Assembly: GCA_030450535.1 (NCBI GenBank)
Contig: JAKDIK010000032.1
Location: 1 to 13,851, forward strand
Direction: 5' to 3'
Origin: Propionibacteriaceae bacterium
GTDB lineage: Bacteria > Actinomycetota > Actinomycetes > Propionibacteriales > Propionibacteriaceae
DNA: 13,851 bases
The notes beneath the pieces were generated by a model, which saw nothing but the letters and a program-made list of their open reading frames with translations, was not told the origin of the DNA and did no database searches. Made by a program: the position numbers and the translations under genes. This document shows, piece after piece, positions 1 to 6,418 of the stretch; position 1 is the stretch's first letter, and the number at the start of each line of letters is the position of its first letter.

Positions 1-74
1 GGTTCGCGGCATTGCCACATCACGGCAGCGTCGGCGTGGGGCGGGTCTGCGGCGGGTGCTGACGAAGAGGCTGC

Positions 75-92
75 AGTGAGTGCGCGCTCACT
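75..92. repeat. Inverted repeat AGTGAG-N6-CTCACT
   Basis: The arms AGTGAG (75-80) and CTCACT (87-92) are perfect reverse complements around the 6-base spacer TGCGCG. The same half-site recurs in the hairpin at 174-243. This could be a transcription-factor operator for a gene beyond the left edge, or part of a repetitive element. There is no direct evidence for either. Confidence 0.4.
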
Positions 93-173
93 TCGGAGCT
101 GAGCGTGGTCGGGTTCTGGATTCTGAATCGAGTGCAGCCGCATCGGCACGACCGCCGCGGCATCCTTGGTCGT

Positions 174-243
174 GGTGAGCCTCACTCACTGGAAGTATCG
201 GGTCAGCAGACGGGCCCGATGTTTCCAGTGAGCCGGGCTCACC
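174..243. repeat. Long imperfect hairpin 3' of the DUF4112 gene
   Basis: The left arm 174-194 and right arm 223-243 are reverse complements at 18 of 21 positions. Inside them, bases 195-196 face 221-222 as possible G-U pairs, and ATCGGG (197-202) pairs with CCCGAT (215-220), leaving a 12-base loop. The whole stem is about 29 bp. It begins 16 bases past the DUF4112 stop codon on that gene's transcript, so it could act as a terminator or 3'-end stabiliser. No clear T-tract follows on either strand. A dispersed palindromic repeat (REP/MITE-like) is the main alternative. Confidence 0.6.
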
Positions 244-259
244 ACCACACCGGCAAGAG

Positions 260-820
260 TCAGCCCCCCAGCAGCGCCCCGAGACCGGCAATGAGACCCC
301 AGATCAGCAGGCCCGCGAGCACCAGGGCGACGCCGATGAACCCGATCACCATCGAGACCGCGAGCGCCACGTAGGTGCGGACGCTGGCGTCCACGTGCTT
401 GTCCTCGGCGACGCAGCGCTCCAGCAGGCGATAGTTCTTGCGGTTGGCGCGGTGGAGGACGTCGGCGGCGTCCCCCACGACGGGGACGAAGCCCAACAGG
501 GCGTCCACGAGCACGTTCCAACCCATGCGCGCCAGGATGTGGAGCGGGACGCGCTGGCGCACGGCGTCCGCCATGATCGCGGCGGACAGGCCCGTGCCCA
601 CGACGTCGCCGATGCCGGGAACCAGGCCCACCATGGCGTCGAGACCGATCCCGAAGTTCGTGCCGGGGATGCGCACGAGGTCGTCGGTCACCCGGGCCAG
701 GTTCCGGCTCATGGCGATGTCGGGGTAGGCGCGCACGGGCGCCGCGGGAGGAACGGGTCCCGGGGACGCGGGCTCACCACCCGGACGAAAGGCGGACGTC
801 CCGGATCGATCGGCGGTCAT
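260..820 (-). CDS. DUF4112 family membrane protein
   Basis: The 186-residue product matches the DUF4112 family, whose function is unknown. The diagnostic pattern is visible in order: IPGT (51-54), GLDAMVGLVPGIGD (59-72), then NVLVDALLGFVPVVGDAADVLHRANRKN starting near 102. The two Gly-rich VPGIGD/VPVVGD segments look like re-entrant or membrane-embedded hairpins. A strongly hydrophobic C-terminal segment (about 148-185) gives one or two transmembrane helices. The first 36 residues are Pro-rich and probably disordered. The ATG at 820 is preferred because a TACACT -10-like hexamer (832-827) sits 6 bases upstream, suggesting a leaderless transcript; Met37 (712) is an alternative start. The gene appears monocistronic, lying downstream of the siderophore-importer ATPase gene with an 89-base gap. 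No role can be inferred beyond membrane association. Confidence 0.88.
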   Translation of the reverse strand: MTADRSGTSAFRPGGEPASPGPVPPAAPVRAYPDIAMSRNLARVTDDLVRIPGTNFGIGLDAMVGLVPGIGDVVGTGLSAAIMADAVRQRVPLHILARMGWNVLVDALLGFVPVVGDAADVLHRANRKNYRLLERCVAEDKHVDASVRTYVALAVSMVIGFIGVALVLAGLLIWGLIAGLGALLGG

Positions 821-826
821 GGGGGA

Positions 827-832
827 AGTGTA
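827..832 (-). promoter_or_regulatory. Putative -10 element, leaderless start of the DUF4112 gene
   Basis: TACACT on the minus strand fits the actinobacterial TAnnnT -10 pattern. It ends 6 bases before the ATG, which puts the expected transcription start on or next to the start codon. No Shine-Dalgarno sequence is visible in the intervening TCCCCC. No good -35 hexamer is apparent. Confidence 0.35.
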
Positions 833-909
833 GGTCTGGCAAGGGCGTCGGCTCCGCGACCCTGGAAGCCCGCGAGGGAACCCCGCGCCGCAGGCCTCAC
901 GCGCGTCGC

Positions 910-1671
910 TCAGCGCGCGTAGAAGTGCGCCTGCTTGATGCCGGCCACGTCGTGGACCTCGATGGGGAGCCCGAAGACCTCGCTGAGCAGATCGGCGTCC
1001 ATGAGCTTCTCGGTCGGGCCGGCCGCGATTACCCGGCCGTCGGCGAGGGTGACCATGTGATCGGCGTAGACGGCGGCCGCGTTGAGGTCGTGGAGGACGA
1101 CGACGATCGTGCGCTGGAGCTCGTCGGCCGCGCGGCGCAGGCGCTGCATCATCGCGACCGCGTGGGCCATGTCGAGGTTGTTGAGGGGCTCGTCGAGCAG
1201 GATGTAGTCCGTGTCCTGGGCGAGCACCATGGCGACGAAGGCGCGCTGGCGCTGCCCCCCCGAGAGCTCGTCCAGAAACCGGTCGCCCAACCCCTCGAGG
1301 TCGAGCCAGGCCATGGCCTGCTCGACGTGAGCGCGGTCGGCGGCGGTGAGGCGTCCCTTGCTATGGGGATAGCGGCCGAAGCCGCCGAGGTCGCGCACGG
1401 TGAGCCGTATGCCGGGATGGTTGTCCTGCTTGAGGATCGCCAAGCGCGTGGCGAGGACGTCCGACGGGGTGGAGGTGACGTCCAACCCGTCGACGCTCAC
1501 CGTGCCCGCCCGGGCTCCCATCAGTCGGGCCATGACGGCCAGCAGCGTCGACTTGCCGGCGCCGTTCGGCCCGACCAGGGCCGTCACGCCGCCCTTGGGG
1601 ACGAGGATGCTGACGTCGTCCACGACGACGGTGTCCCCGTAGGCGGCGCTTACGTGGGTCGCGATGATCAT
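910..1671 (-). CDS. Ferric-siderophore ABC transporter ATP-binding protein (FecE/YclP-like)
   Basis: This 253-residue cytoplasmic ATPase powers the two FecCD permeases encoded just upstream. It has a Walker A GPNGAGKST (34-42), signature LSGGQRQR (136-143), Walker B YILLDE (156-161) and H-loop His194. The GRYPHSKGRL segment (99-108) and the Walker B extension EPLNNLD (161-167) are typical of the YclP/FatE-like siderophore ATPases. It is the last gene of the four-gene importer operon, 52 bases after the second permease. The ATG at 1671 is preceded by GAGGTGA (1685-1679), a good Shine-Dalgarno that lies inside a perfect inverted repeat (1680-1693). The next gene on this strand, DUF4112, seems to have its own promoter. 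Confidence 0.93.
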   Translation of the reverse strand: MIIATHVSAAYGDTVVVDDVSILVPKGGVTALVGPNGAGKSTLLAVMARLMGARAGTVSVDGLDVTSTPSDVLATRLAILKQDNHPGIRLTVRDLGGFGRYPHSKGRLTAADRAHVEQAMAWLDLEGLGDRFLDELSGGQRQRAFVAMVLAQDTDYILLDEPLNNLDMAHAVAMMQRLRRAADELQRTIVVVLHDLNAAAVYADHMVTLADGRVIAAGPTEKLMDADLLSEVFGLPIEVHDVAGIKQAHFYAR

Positions 1672-1679
1672 CGCGCGAT

Positions 1680-1693
1680 CACCTCAGGAGGTG
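1680..1693 (-). promoter_or_regulatory. Inverted repeat containing the ATPase ribosome-binding site
   Basis: CACCTC-AG-GAGGTG is a perfect 6-bp inverted repeat. On the minus-strand transcript its downstream arm GAGGTG is the Shine-Dalgarno of the ATPase gene, 8 bases before the ATG. Pairing of the arms could dampen or couple initiation, but the 2-base loop is too tight for all six pairs to form in RNA, so the effect may be small. Confidence 0.35.
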
Positions 1694-1723
1694 TCGGAAG
1701 GGTCACGGGGGAGGGGTGCGCTG

Positions 1724-2764
1724 TCATCCGGCACCCCTGGGTCGGCCGCCGCTGAGCAGCAGGGCGATGAACACGATGCCTCCGACGAATTCGACGATCA
1801 TGGACAGGCTGCCCTCCAGCCCCAACACGCGCTCGAACAGCCACTGGCCGCCCACGAGCGCGATGATGCCCGCGAGCGCCGCGCCGGGGATCGTCCACGC
1901 ATGACGCTGGGTGCCCAGCAGCCGGTAGGCCAGGTGCGCGGCGAGCAGGCCGAAGAACATCGTCGGTCCCACCAGAGCGGTGGAGGTGCCCACGAGCAGG
2001 GCCACCCCCACGAGGACGATCAGCGTTCGGCGTCGGTGGTCGACGCCGAGGCAGATCGCGAGATCGCGGCCCAAACCGACGACGTCGAGCCGGTGCCGGT
2101 CGCGCCACGCCAGGGCGCTCACCACGAGGACGACCGCTGCGCTGATCCCGAGCAAGCGCGGGTCGGCGCCGGTGAAATCGGCAAGAAAGCGGTCGGACAG
2201 CACGAGGAAGTCCTCGGGGGCGAGCAACCGCTGCAGGAACGACGACACCCCGCGGAAAAGCCCCCCGATGAGGACGCCGACGAGCAGCAGCATCGTCAGG
2301 CTCCGGGCGAACCGCCCCATGACGAGCGAGAACAGCACCAGCGAGAACCCCACCATCGCGACCAGCTCGACCCCGAACCGCAACTCGGCGGGCAGGATTG
2401 AGGCAGTCAGCGAGCCAAGGAAGAACACCGCGGCGGTCTGCAGGGCGATGTAAAGCGAGTCCAGGCCCATGATGGACGGCGTGAGGATGCGGTTCGCCGT
2501 CACCGTGTGGAAGAGCACCGTCGACACGCCGATCGCGGTGGCGGTGATCGTGAGCGTGGCGACGGTGAGCCCTCTCCGGCCGAGGATCCACGCCACGTTT
2601 CCGCTGAGGTTGCCGAACAGGTAGACCGCGATCAGCGCGCCCGCGACAGCCGCGAGCAGGCCCAACCGGAACCGCGGCGAGTCCGGCGTGGCCGAGGGCG
2701 GGGTGTCCGAACGCGAGGCGTCCGCCGAGCCGGGCGCGCGGGAGGGCACGCGGACCTCAGACAC
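1724..2764 (-). CDS. Iron-siderophore ABC transporter permease, FecCD family (second permease)
   Basis: This 346-residue integral membrane protein pairs with the permease encoded upstream to form the substrate channel. After a polar N-terminus of about 32 residues it has 9-10 hydrophobic segments. FecCD-type features include the loop around ILTPSIMGLDSLY and the late GPTMFFGLLAAHLAYRLLGTQRH region, which contacts the ATPase. These resemble the YclO/FatC/CeuC subfamily. The start is GTG at 2764 and overlaps the preceding permease stop (2759-2757) by 8 bases, implying translational coupling. No other in-frame start gives a better ribosome-binding site. A 52-base gap then leads to the ATPase gene. 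Confidence 0.9.
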   Translation of the reverse strand: MSEVRVPSRAPGSADASRSDTPPSATPDSPRFRLGLLAAVAGALIAVYLFGNLSGNVAWILGRRGLTVATLTITATAIGVSTVLFHTVTANRILTPSIMGLDSLYIALQTAAVFFLGSLTASILPAELRFGVELVAMVGFSLVLFSLVMGRFARSLTMLLLVGVLIGGLFRGVSSFLQRLLAPEDFLVLSDRFLADFTGADPRLLGISAAVVLVVSALAWRDRHRLDVVGLGRDLAICLGVDHRRRTLIVLVGVALLVGTSTALVGPTMFFGLLAAHLAYRLLGTQRHAWTIPGAALAGIIALVGGQWLFERVLGLEGSLSMIVEFVGGIVFIALLLSGGRPRGAG

Positions 2765-3785
2765 GACGCCCCCGCCAGAGCAGTGCCAGGAATCCGACCG
2801 CCCCCACGATCCCGAGGATTGTCGCGATGGGCATTTCGAAGGGAGCGATCACGGTGCGCGCGATGAGGTCGCAGGCCAGGACCAGTCCCGCCCCGAGCAG
2901 CGCCACCCAGGGCACCGAGCGCCGCGCGTTGTCGCCCATGATCGCGCGCACCACGTTGGGCACGATCAGCCCCAGGAACGGCAGGGCCCCGACGGTGAGC
3001 ACGATGGTCGCCGAGGTGATCGCCACGACCGTCATGCCCAGCGCCATGGTCCGGCGGTAGTTGAGGCCCAGGTTGGTCGTGAACGCCTCGCCGAGCCCGG
3101 CGACCGTGAACCGGTCGGCGACGATGGCCGCCACGACGACGAGGGCGCCCGTGATCCACAGCAGCTCATAGCGGCCGGCGATGACGGCGGAGAAGTCGCC
3201 GGTGGTCCACGAGTTGAGGCTCTGGACGAGGTCGGTGCGGTAGGCGATGAACGTCGAGAACGCCCCCACGACGCCGCCGAGCATGAGGCCGACGAGCGGC
3301 ACGATGAGCACATCGCGCAGCGGCACGACCTTGAGGATCCGCAGGAACAGTCCCGTTCCTGCGAGCGCAACCGCCGTGCCGAGCGCCATCTTCGCCAGGA
3401 TGGGAGCTCCCGGCCACGCCAGCGCGCAGAGCAGCAGGCCGAGCGTGGCGAAGTCGAGGGTGCCGGCCGTGGACGGTTCGACGAACACGTTGCGGGTCAG
3501 CAGCTGCATGATGAGCCCCGCCACCGACAGCCCAGCGCCGGCGAGCACCAGCGACAGCGTGCGCGGGATGCGGCTCAGCGCGATCAGCTCGTAGTCGGCC
3601 CGCCCCCCCAGCACGTCGGCGAGCCGGACGTCTGCCACCCCGACGAACCGCGAGCCCGCCGCCAGCAGCGCCAGCACCGGGACGCCGCCCACGAGGGCAC
3701 CGGGGGCGCGGCGCCGCGTCGGGACATCCGCGGCCTCACGGACGCCGTGGGCGTCCCGCGGGCGACTCGGTGCGGCCGTCGTCAT
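2757..3785 (-). CDS. Iron-siderophore ABC transporter permease, FecCD family (first permease)
   Basis: This 342-residue membrane protein is the first of the two FecCD permeases. SRIPRTLSLVLAG begins at residue 71, within the family's conserved SRIPRTLSLVLAGAGL...MQ block. The segment EPSTAGTLDFATLG follows near 103, and LPFLGLIVPNVVRAIMGDN in the C-terminal third is the ATPase-coupling loop. It resembles YclN/FatD/CeuB. The frame is open further upstream to 3857, but ATG at 3785 is chosen because it overlaps the binding-protein stop in an ATGA arrangement (stop 3784-3782). The extra upstream residues would be Arg-rich and unlike the family. The N-terminal ~28 residues before the first membrane helix are polar. 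It overlaps the second permease by 8 bases. Confidence 0.92.
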   Translation of the reverse strand: MTTAAPSRPRDAHGVREAADVPTRRRAPGALVGGVPVLALLAAGSRFVGVADVRLADVLGGRADYELIALSRIPRTLSLVLAGAGLSVAGLIMQLLTRNVFVEPSTAGTLDFATLGLLLCALAWPGAPILAKMALGTAVALAGTGLFLRILKVVPLRDVLIVPLVGLMLGGVVGAFSTFIAYRTDLVQSLNSWTTGDFSAVIAGRYELLWITGALVVVAAIVADRFTVAGLGEAFTTNLGLNYRRTMALGMTVVAITSATIVLTVGALPFLGLIVPNVVRAIMGDNARRSVPWVALLGAGLVLACDLIARTVIAPFEMPIATILGIVGAVGFLALLWRGRRV

Positions 3786-4732
3786 GACGCGAGGGTGCCC
3801 GCCACGTCGTTGATCATCGACTTCGTGTTGGCCAGCCCGTAGCCCACGATGTACCACGACCCGCCGTCGAGGTAGGTGACGCGATCATGGGTCCAGGCGT
3901 CCGTGCGGTGGACGAGCGGGTTGTCGAGAAGCTGTTGTGCGGAGTCCCCCTGCTGACCGATCGCGGCGTCACGGTCGATGACGTAGAGCGCGCCGGGATT
4001 GGTCTCGGCGAGGAACTCGAAGCTCACGGCCTGGCCGTGGGACTCCTCGCGGGAGAGATCCGGGGCCGCCGCGGGCACGCCGAGGGCGTCGTGGATGAGG
4101 CTGCCGAATCGCGCACCCGGCCCGTAGGCCGACAGCTTGCCGCCAGTGGTCATCAGGATCAGGCCCGTGTTCTCCGTCGACATACCCGCCCGGGTCGCCT
4201 CGATGAGGGCTGTCACCTCGTCCAGCTCGGCCTGCGCCGCGTCCTCGACCGCGAACAGGCGACCGAGCGCCGTCACACTGTTCGTCAGCACCTCGACGGG
4301 CTCATAGGTATGAGAGCTGAGGTCGATCGTCGGGGCGACCTCGTTGAGCTCGGCGTACTTGGCCGAGGAGCGCCCCGAGATGATGATCGCGTCGGGGTCG
4401 AGCGCCGCGATGGCCTCGATGTCGGGCTCCTGCGAGGAGCCGATCCGCTCCACGTCCGCGTACACGGACAGGGTTTCGGGCAGCGTGCCGTTGGCAACGC
4501 CGGTGACGCGATCGCTGAGGCCCAGCTCGTTCAGGGTGTCGAGCGAGGCGTAGTCGAGCACGACGACGCTCGCCGGATCCTGCGGAAGGGTTGCCGCGCC
4601 CTGCGCGTGGTCGATGGTGACGGTGGTGGCTGCCGCGGACGGCGTCTCGTCGGTGGGGGTGGTGCTCGCGCAACCGGTCCCCAGCAGGGCGAGGGCGGCC
4701 AAGGGGGCGAGCAGACGGGCGAAGGTGCGCAT
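3782..4732 (-). CDS. Siderophore-binding lipoprotein, FatB/YclQ/CeuE-like periplasmic-binding family
   Basis: This 316-residue lipoprotein captures ferric siderophore outside the membrane and delivers it to the FecCD permeases. A lipoprotein signal peptide ends in the lipobox LGTGC, with Cys21 as the lipidation site. The body follows the class III binding-protein pattern: VVVLDYASLDTLNELG (56-71), PDIEAIAALDPDAIIISGR (103-121), SAYGPGARFG (201-210), SHGQAVSFEF (231-240) and VIDRDAA (251-257). By eye it lines up with YclQ and CeuE. Arg121, Arg208 and Arg254 occupy the positions of the arginine triad that binds anionic catecholates. His232 and a WY tyrosine (Tyr294) fall where CeuE has iron-coordinating residues. 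It is the first gene of the operon, with Shine-Dalgarno GAGGAA (4742-4737) and DtxR-like boxes upstream. The exact ligand cannot be read from sequence. Confidence 0.92.
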   Translation of the reverse strand: MRTFARLLAPLAALALLGTGCASTTPTDETPSAAATTVTIDHAQGAATLPQDPASVVVLDYASLDTLNELGLSDRVTGVANGTLPETLSVYADVERIGSSQEPDIEAIAALDPDAIIISGRSSAKYAELNEVAPTIDLSSHTYEPVEVLTNSVTALGRLFAVEDAAQAELDEVTALIEATRAGMSTENTGLILMTTGGKLSAYGPGARFGSLIHDALGVPAAAPDLSREESHGQAVSFEFLAETNPGALYVIDRDAAIGQQGDSAQQLLDNPLVHRTDAWTHDRVTYLDGGSWYIVGYGLANTKSMINDVAGTLAS

Positions 4733-4843
4733 GGAGTTCCTCGCGTCAGGGACTTAGGTGGGCCTTACTTAGGTCAACCTAATCATGACGGACGCCGTCC
4801 GGCCGAATCGTCGCCCGAATAACGAGATGACCACCTTGCGATT
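4733..4843 (-). promoter_or_regulatory. Upstream region of the siderophore importer operon
   Basis: This 111-base gap separates the end of cydC from the start of the binding-protein gene on the same strand. From the gene outward it holds the GAGGAA ribosome-binding site (4742-4737), the two overlapping DtxR-like boxes (4754-4782), and a 13-base palindrome CGGACGCCGTCCG (4789-4801). TTGACC (4777-4772), lying inside the boxes, could serve as a -35, but no strong -10 follows at normal spacing. I see no convincing intrinsic terminator for the cyd operon. Confidence 0.55.
4754..4782. promoter_or_regulatory. Tandem overlapping DtxR/IdeR-type iron boxes
   Basis: The commonly cited IdeR/DtxR consensus is TTAGGTTAGSCTAACCTAA. 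TTAGGTGGGCCTTACTTAG (4754-4772) agrees at 14 of 19 positions. The overlapping CTTACTTAGGTCAACCTAA (4764-4782) agrees at 13 of 19 and contains the perfect half-site pair TTAGGT-CA-ACCTAA (4769-4782). The boxes lie 22-50 bases upstream of the binding-protein ATG, where a promoter would be. The inferred effect is that Fe(II)-loaded repressor shuts off the siderophore importer when iron is plentiful. Confidence 0.75.
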
Positions 4844-6418
4844 TTAGGCGCGCGCCGGCAGCGTCACCACGCGGTCGCACCGCGCGACGACGGCCGGGTC
4901 GTGAGTGATGACGAGGACGGGCCGCTCGCCGGCGCTCGCCCAGATGTCCGCCAGCAGCGCCTCGGCCGTCTCGGGGTCGAGATGCTCGCTCGGCTCGTCG
5001 AGCACGAGCACCTGGGGCTCTCGGACCAGCAGCCGGGCCAGCGCGAGGCGGCGGTGTTCGCCGCCCGACAGGGCCGTGCCGAGGTCGCCGACGAACCGCG
5101 CCGGATCGACGCCGAGCCGGGCCCGATCCAACGCGGCGGCCACGTCGGCGTCCGTTGCGTCCCTGTTGCCGATGCGGACGTTCTCGGCCACCGTGGTCGA
5201 GAACGTGTGCGCGTCCTGGGCCAGATACCCGATGCGCCCCCGGACCTCGACCGAGCCGGCCACGGGTGGGATCAGCCCCAGCACCGTCGCAGCCAGCGTC
5301 GTCTTGCCGACGCCGGAGGGTCCCACCAGCGCCACGCGCCGCCCCGGCCCCACGCTCCGATCGAGCCCCGAGGCCAGCGGCGCGGCGCCCGGCCAGCCGA
5401 TCGTCAGGCCGCGGACCGTCAGCCGCGGGGCGTCGTCGACCGGCGGGGTGTCGACGTCGCCGGAGCCGACGGGTGGGGCGTCCAGCAGGTCGCGGACCCT
5501 GCCCAGCGCCGTGGACGCCCGCGTCCACGTCTGCGCCGCCTTGGTGAAATCGGCGAAGACCTCGTGGAGCGCCAGCGGCATCAGCACGAGCACGGCGAGC
5601 ATGGGCCGATCGAGCGTGCCGGCGCGCACGGCCTGCGCGCCCAGCACCAGCGCGGCGACCACCGCGGCGCCCGCCGCCAGCACCTGGACGGCGGTGGCGA
5701 GCCCGCGGGTCCAGGCGGCGCGCTCGTCGGCGGCGACCAGGCGGGCGTCCGCCGCGGCGAGGCGATCGAGGGCGTGGGCGTCGCGGCCGTAGGCGACGAG
5801 GTCGGGGGCGGTCCGGCCGATCTCGTGGACGACGTTGGCGAGCTCGCCGCGCGCCGGGACGGCCGCCGCGTCCGCCGCGGCCGACAACCGCGCCGCCAGC
5901 CAGGGCGCGAGGATCCCCGCCAGGACGGCGCTGCCCAGCACCGCCGCGGCGACCGGCCACGAGAACACCCCCAGCACCAGGGTCGTGCCGGCCAGCACGA
6001 ACAGCCCGGACGCGAACGGCAGGAACACCCGCACGACCAGGTCGAGCACCGCGTCCACGTCGGCGACGACGCGGGTCAGCAGGTCGCCGCGCCGGCGTCC
6101 CAGCAGGGTGGTGCGGGCGAGGATGGAATAGGTCTCCAGGCGCAGCGCGGATTGCAGCCGCAGGCCGATGTCGTGGCCGACGAGCCGCTCGGTGTAGCGG
6201 AACGCGCCACGGCTGATGCCGAAGGCCCGGACGAGCACGGCGGCGGCCGTGAGGTACATGACCGGCGGATGCTCGGCCGCCCGCGAGAGCAGCCAGCCCG
6301 AGACGCCCATCAGCGCGACCGACGAGCCGGACGCCAGCGCCGCGAGCGCGACGGCCAGCGCGAGGCGCGCGGGGCCGTAGGGGATGGCTGCGACGAGGCG
6401 GCGCAGCAGGGCGATCAC
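4844..6418 (-). CDS. cydC: CydC, thiol-reductant/cytochrome bd assembly ABC transporter subunit
   Basis: This 524-residue half-transporter forms a heterodimer with CydD. The complex is required for cytochrome bd maturation; it has been described as a glutathione/cysteine exporter and, more recently, linked to haem handling. The N-terminal membrane domain (about 1-310) carries CydC hallmarks: SGSSVALMGVSGWLLSRAAE (30-49) and FGISRGAFRYTERLVGHD (66-83). The C-terminal nucleotide-binding domain has Walker A GPSGVGKTT (366-374), Q-loop Gln401, signature LSGGEHR (450-456), Walker B VLVLDE (470-475) and H-loop His506. The start is GTG at 6418, overlapping the CydD stop as GTGA, so the two are translationally coupled and probably made 1:1. 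In some actinobacteria the two halves are fused; here they are separate. It is the last gene of cydABDC. Confidence 0.95.
   Translation of the reverse strand: MIALLRRLVAAIPYGPARLALAVALAALASGSSVALMGVSGWLLSRAAEHPPVMYLTAAAVLVRAFGISRGAFRYTERLVGHDIGLRLQSALRLETYSILARTTLLGRRRGDLLTRVVADVDAVLDLVVRVFLPFASGLFVLAGTTLVLGVFSWPVAAAVLGSAVLAGILAPWLAARLSAAADAAAVPARGELANVVHEIGRTAPDLVAYGRDAHALDRLAAADARLVAADERAAWTRGLATAVQVLAAGAAVVAALVLGAQAVRAGTLDRPMLAVLVLMPLALHEVFADFTKAAQTWTRASTALGRVRDLLDAPPVGSGDVDTPPVDDAPRLTVRGLTIGWPGAAPLASGLDRSVGPGRRVALVGPSGVGKTTLAATVLGLIPPVAGSVEVRGRIGYLAQDAHTFSTTVAENVRIGNRDATDADVAAALDRARLGVDPARFVGDLGTALSGGEHRRLALARLLVREPQVLVLDEPSEHLDPETAEALLADIWASAGERPVLVITHDPAVVARCDRVVTLPARA

Larger units (their letters stand above)
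1..259. other. Left-edge stretch without a supported gene
   Basis: I see no credible coding region here. Short open frames exist on both strands, but none has a recognisable product or a convincing start. A reading frame open from the left edge on the plus strand stops at 77-79 and would give a short Arg-rich tail; I cannot tell whether it is the end of a real gene. What the stretch does hold is repeated symmetry: a GTGAG/CTCAC palindrome at 75-92 and a long hairpin at 174-243, both listed separately. It lies downstream of the minus-strand DUF4112 gene. Confidence 0.5.

Noticed and set aside
1..79. Possible C-terminal tail of a plus-strand gene entering from the left edge
   Set aside because: The visible ~25 residues are Arg-rich with no motif, and other frames are equally open over this length, so it cannot be told from chance.
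871..888. Terminator hairpin after the siderophore ATPase gene
   Set aside because: Only three plus three pairs around a mismatch form, with no T-run, which is expected by chance in DNA this GC-rich.
4789..4843. Intrinsic terminator of the cydABDC operon
   Set aside because: The only symmetry (4789-4801) would leave a 4-bp stem once a realistic loop is allowed, and no T-tract follows on the minus strand.
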